Assembly: GCA_002396085.1 (NCBI GenBank)
Contig: DGWI01000055.1
Location: forward strand, 1-25,797
DNA from: Porphyromonadaceae bacterium UBA4262
GTDB taxonomy: Bacteria > Bacteroidota > Bacteroidia > Bacteroidales > Muribaculaceae
Direction: 5' to 3'
DNA length: 25,797 bases
How positions within the stretch are numbered: position 1 is the stretch's first letter; each line of letters opens with the position of its first letter. A program made the translations under genes and the position numbers. This document shows, piece after piece, positions 24,633-25,797 of this stretch. The notes below the pieces were generated by a model. The model did not search any database. It was not told the origin of the DNA and saw nothing but the letters and a program-made list of their open reading frames with translations.

Positions 24633-25424
24633 CTACTTTGCATAGCGACGGACTGTTGTTTCACTGATGCCGGCAAGTCGGCTTATTTGACTAAATCCCA
24701 AACCCTTATGATACAAATCTCTTAGGATGGCTATGCGCTGACTGCGTGGCAAGTCTGACATATTCCTGATTCCCTTTGGCATCACTCCGTGAGCCAAGAT
24801 AATTGCCTCCTCATCAGTCATACGACGAGATTCTCCAGCAAAGGGGATAAAAGGCTTGAGTTCATTATTGTGCGCTATGGTCTGGCGCAACTCATTGACG
24901 GTTAAGCCCTGGAAAGGGAAGTTGAGGTCGCAGATTTCACAGCCTCGATCAATATCGGGCGACATATATTCATTCCAACTGCTCCACTGATAATTCGAGG
25001 GTGACGACACTATACCTGCCTTGACCGGATTTAGATGAATGTATGCCATTAGATTAAGGAAATAAGCTGCATCGTCCACAGGCTCGCTCCGAAAACGCCC
25101 TTGAAACAATGGGCCGATACGCTCATATTTCTTGTTATAATAACTGACGTACGCCACTCCGATGCGCTTCATAGTTCGGTCGATGCTCTCGTTGCGTTCC
25201 TCGATGAGCAAGTGAATGTGATTGCTCATCAAACAATAGGCATGGATGGCGCACCCTTCAAGTACCATCTCATTGTTGCGTTCGGTGGGCGAAGATACCT
25301 CCTTGAGAATCTTGAGCATCTTGCGCAAGTCCATATCATCGTGAAAGATGGCATTGCGATTAATTCCCCTCAACATCACATGATACAGCCCTATGTTACT
25401 TCGTTTTCTTGCTTGTCGTGGCAT
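24633..25424 (-). CDS. REP-associated tyrosine transposase (RAYT, IS200-like Y1 family) with C-terminal HTH
   Basis: 263 aa from MPRQARKRSNIGLYHVMLRG, the typical RAYT opening. The HUH metal-binding motif is NHIHLL (H69 and H71). GPLFQGRFRSEPV (about 104-116) and AYIHLNPVKAG (127-137) are hallmark RAYT segments, with Y128 the likely nucleophile. The C-terminal third adds a domain ending in a helix-turn-helix (FSQISRLAGISETTVRRYA). RAYTs nick and rejoin single-stranded DNA at REP hairpins and are thought to spread them (established for gamma-proteobacterial enzymes). Here the gene is bracketed by palindrome copies B and C, which are its probable substrates. The open frame extends upstream through copy C, but the start at 25424 follows a good -7 element. 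Confidence 0.93.
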   Translation of the reverse strand: MPRQARKRSNIGLYHVMLRGINRNAIFHDDMDLRKMLKILKEVSSPTERNNEMVLEGCAIHAYCLMSNHIHLLIEERNESIDRTMKRIGVAYVSYYNKKYERIGPLFQGRFRSEPVDDAAYFLNLMAYIHLNPVKAGIVSSPSNYQWSSWNEYMSPDIDRGCEICDLNFPFQGLTVNELRQTIAHNNELKPFIPFAGESRRMTDEEAIILAHGVMPKGIRNMSDLPRSQRIAILRDLYHKGLGFSQISRLAGISETTVRRYAK

Positions 25425-25456
25425 ATCAAATAATATATTTCCGCTTAAAACAACCG

Positions 25457-25464
25457 CAAATATA
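25457..25464 (-). promoter_or_regulatory. -7 element for the RAYT gene
   Basis: The minus strand reads TATATTTG, exact to TAnnTTTG, 32 nt before the RAYT ATG. The -33 region falls on the edge of palindrome copy C and does not read TTTG. Confidence 0.6.
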
Positions 25465-25482
25465 CAACTATTGGCTGAATGG

Positions 25483-25560
25483 TGGATTGGGGACGGTTCT
25501 TTTTTCGCCATTTTAACACTTTTGTTAACAAATGGCGGAAAAAGAACCGTCCCCAATCCA
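25483..25560. repeat. Palindromic REP-like element, copy C (upstream of the RAYT gene), cut by an IS end
   Basis: Arms 25483-25510 and 25533-25560 (28 bp each, one mismatch) with a 22-nt loop containing GTTAACAAA. The outer right flank seen in copies A and B (CGCCAATTT) is missing: after AATCCA the sequence switches directly to the IS3-type terminal repeat at 25561. Confidence 0.9.
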
Positions 25561-25594
25561 TGAAGTGACCCCAAAAAGTTGGACGGGTTAAATA

Positions 25595-25797
25595 TTATTG
25601 TCTAAGAGAAAGAGTTCGGTATTGCACCGGGCTCTTTCCTTTTAACCTGGATTTAATTCTTTTATTGTTATATTGTTATAGTAGTCTATATATAGTAGTC
25701 TATATAGTATAGTATATAGTAGTCTATAGTAGTCTATATATATATATAGTAGTCTATATATAGTAGTCTATATAGTCTATATATTCATCTAAAGCCT
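25595..25797 (-). pseudogene. IS3-family transposase OrfB, C-terminal fragment broken by repeat expansion
   Basis: Reading minus, the window edge encodes ALDEYIDY. The sequence nearest the IS end encodes YNNKRIKSRLKGKSPVQYR and then TLSLRQ-stop. Together these give the standard OrfB ending (YIDYYNNKRIK...SPVQYR), so only about four codons should separate them. Instead about 110 bp of TAGTCTATA-like repeats lie between, with in-frame stops (first at 25754-25756). The two intact parts are in the same frame, so the net insertion is a multiple of three. An 8-bp tandem duplication (TATAACAA twice, about 25680-25665) is visible at one border. The upstream catalytic part lies outside the window. Confidence 0.78.
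25673..25783. repeat. TAGTAGTCTATATA microsatellite-like tract
   Basis: Irregular tandem copies of TAGTAGTCTATA with variable TATA spacers run from about 25673 to 25783. Each unit is nearly self-complementary (TATAG...CTATA), so slippage or hairpin formation is likely. On minus the unit equals the codons for Tyr-Ile-Asp-Tyr-Tyr of the OrfB tail, which shows its origin. Confidence 0.85.

Larger units (their letters stand above)
25561..25797 (-). mobile_element. End of an IS3-family insertion sequence (continues past the window)
   Basis: The element begins with a terminal inverted repeat of the type TGAAGTGACCCC-AAAAAGTTGGAC, followed by the 3' end of an orfB transposase on the minus strand (stop at 25595-25597). 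This is the transposase-distal (right) end of the IS. It abuts palindrome copy C without a gap. The other end is outside the window, so target duplication cannot be tested. GAAAGAG and CTCTTTC (25608-25614, 25632-25638) also form a hairpin within the orfB tail. Confidence 0.8.

Noticed and set aside
24427..24645. Plus-strand small open frame across palindrome copy B
   Set aside because: Mostly translated palindrome (GTVLFPP, KRTVPNPP), the same words as in the other copies; no independent support.
4805..25560. The repeated palindromes as a CRISPR array
   Set aside because: Only three copies, two around one gene and one about 20 kb away, with no regular spacers and no cas genes.
25425..25574. 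N-terminal extension of the RAYT frame up to 25574
   Set aside because: The extra 50 residues are translated palindrome copy C, upstream of the -7 element; the conserved start is MPRQARK at 25424.
25608..25638. Free-standing intrinsic terminator near the IS end
   Set aside because: The hairpin is real, but it lies within the coding tail of the IS3 orfB, so I describe it as part of that element.
1..25797. tRNA or rRNA genes
   Set aside because: No cloverleaf with a TTCGANTC-type arm and no rRNA-like stretch was recognised by eye on either strand; a covariance-model search would settle this.

Overview
The window is about 25.8 kb of chromosome from a member of the Bacteroidales (Bacteroidota). 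The evidence is the repeated Bacteroides-type promoter (TTTG, 19-20 bp, TAnnTTTG) upstream of most genes, the lack of Shine-Dalgarno sequences, Bacteroidota-style lipoproteins, a TPP-riboswitch-controlled TonB receptor with PnuT, and GC-rich genes separated by AT-rich gaps. The family is not resolved; Muribaculaceae- or Prevotellaceae-like is a guess.

Layout. 1-1618: the 5' end of typA (minus), a hexapeptide-repeat acetyltransferase (plus), and a DUF805 membrane gene split by one in-frame TAA (minus). 1738-4716: a minus-strand FecBCD-type ABC importer (binding lipoprotein, permease, ATPase). 4805-5672: a solitary palindromic repeat touching the stop codon of a DUF3943 protein gene. 5971-9537: trpS (plus), a small secreted 3D/RlpA-like barrel (minus) and an OPT-family transporter (minus), with strong hairpins at their ends. 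9727-13663: exported GH43 and GH2 glycosidases on plus; the GH2 has its own promoter in the tail of GH43. 13966-20342: a plus-strand cluster of outer-membrane beta-barrel, imelysin lipoprotein, di-heme DHOR lipoprotein and a fused ResB-CcsA cytochrome c synthase. A degenerate response-regulator-like LuxR gene (20437-21063) follows. 21002-23963: a thiamine uptake operon on minus (TPP riboswitch, TonB receptor, pnuT), whose last gene overlaps the LuxR gene tail-to-tail. 24083-25797: an unknown gene, a RAYT (REP-associated tyrosine transposase) gene between two copies of the palindromic repeat, and the end of an IS3-family element.

How the genes work together. In the imelysin cluster the only c-type cytochrome in the window (DHOR) sits 3 nt before the synthase that could attach its hemes, next to an imelysin and an outer-membrane barrel. 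This suggests an envelope metal/heme-handling redox system. The GH43/GH2 pair looks like a small glycan-trimming unit without its own SusC/SusD.

The most unusual observations are: (i) the RAYT gene bracketed by ~80-90 bp palindromes, with a third copy about 20 kb away; (ii) an IS3 orfB 3' end whose Tyr-Ile-Asp-Tyr-Tyr codons have expanded into a ~110-bp TAGTCTATA-like tract; (iii) the barrel-imelysin-DHOR-CcsBA cluster; (iv) a domain-sized AT-rich block inside the GH2 gene; (v) an otherwise intact DUF805 gene with one stop codon. Two gaps exceed about 300 bases: 13664-13965 (two hairpins and a promoter) and 25425-25797 (promoter, palindrome, IS end).
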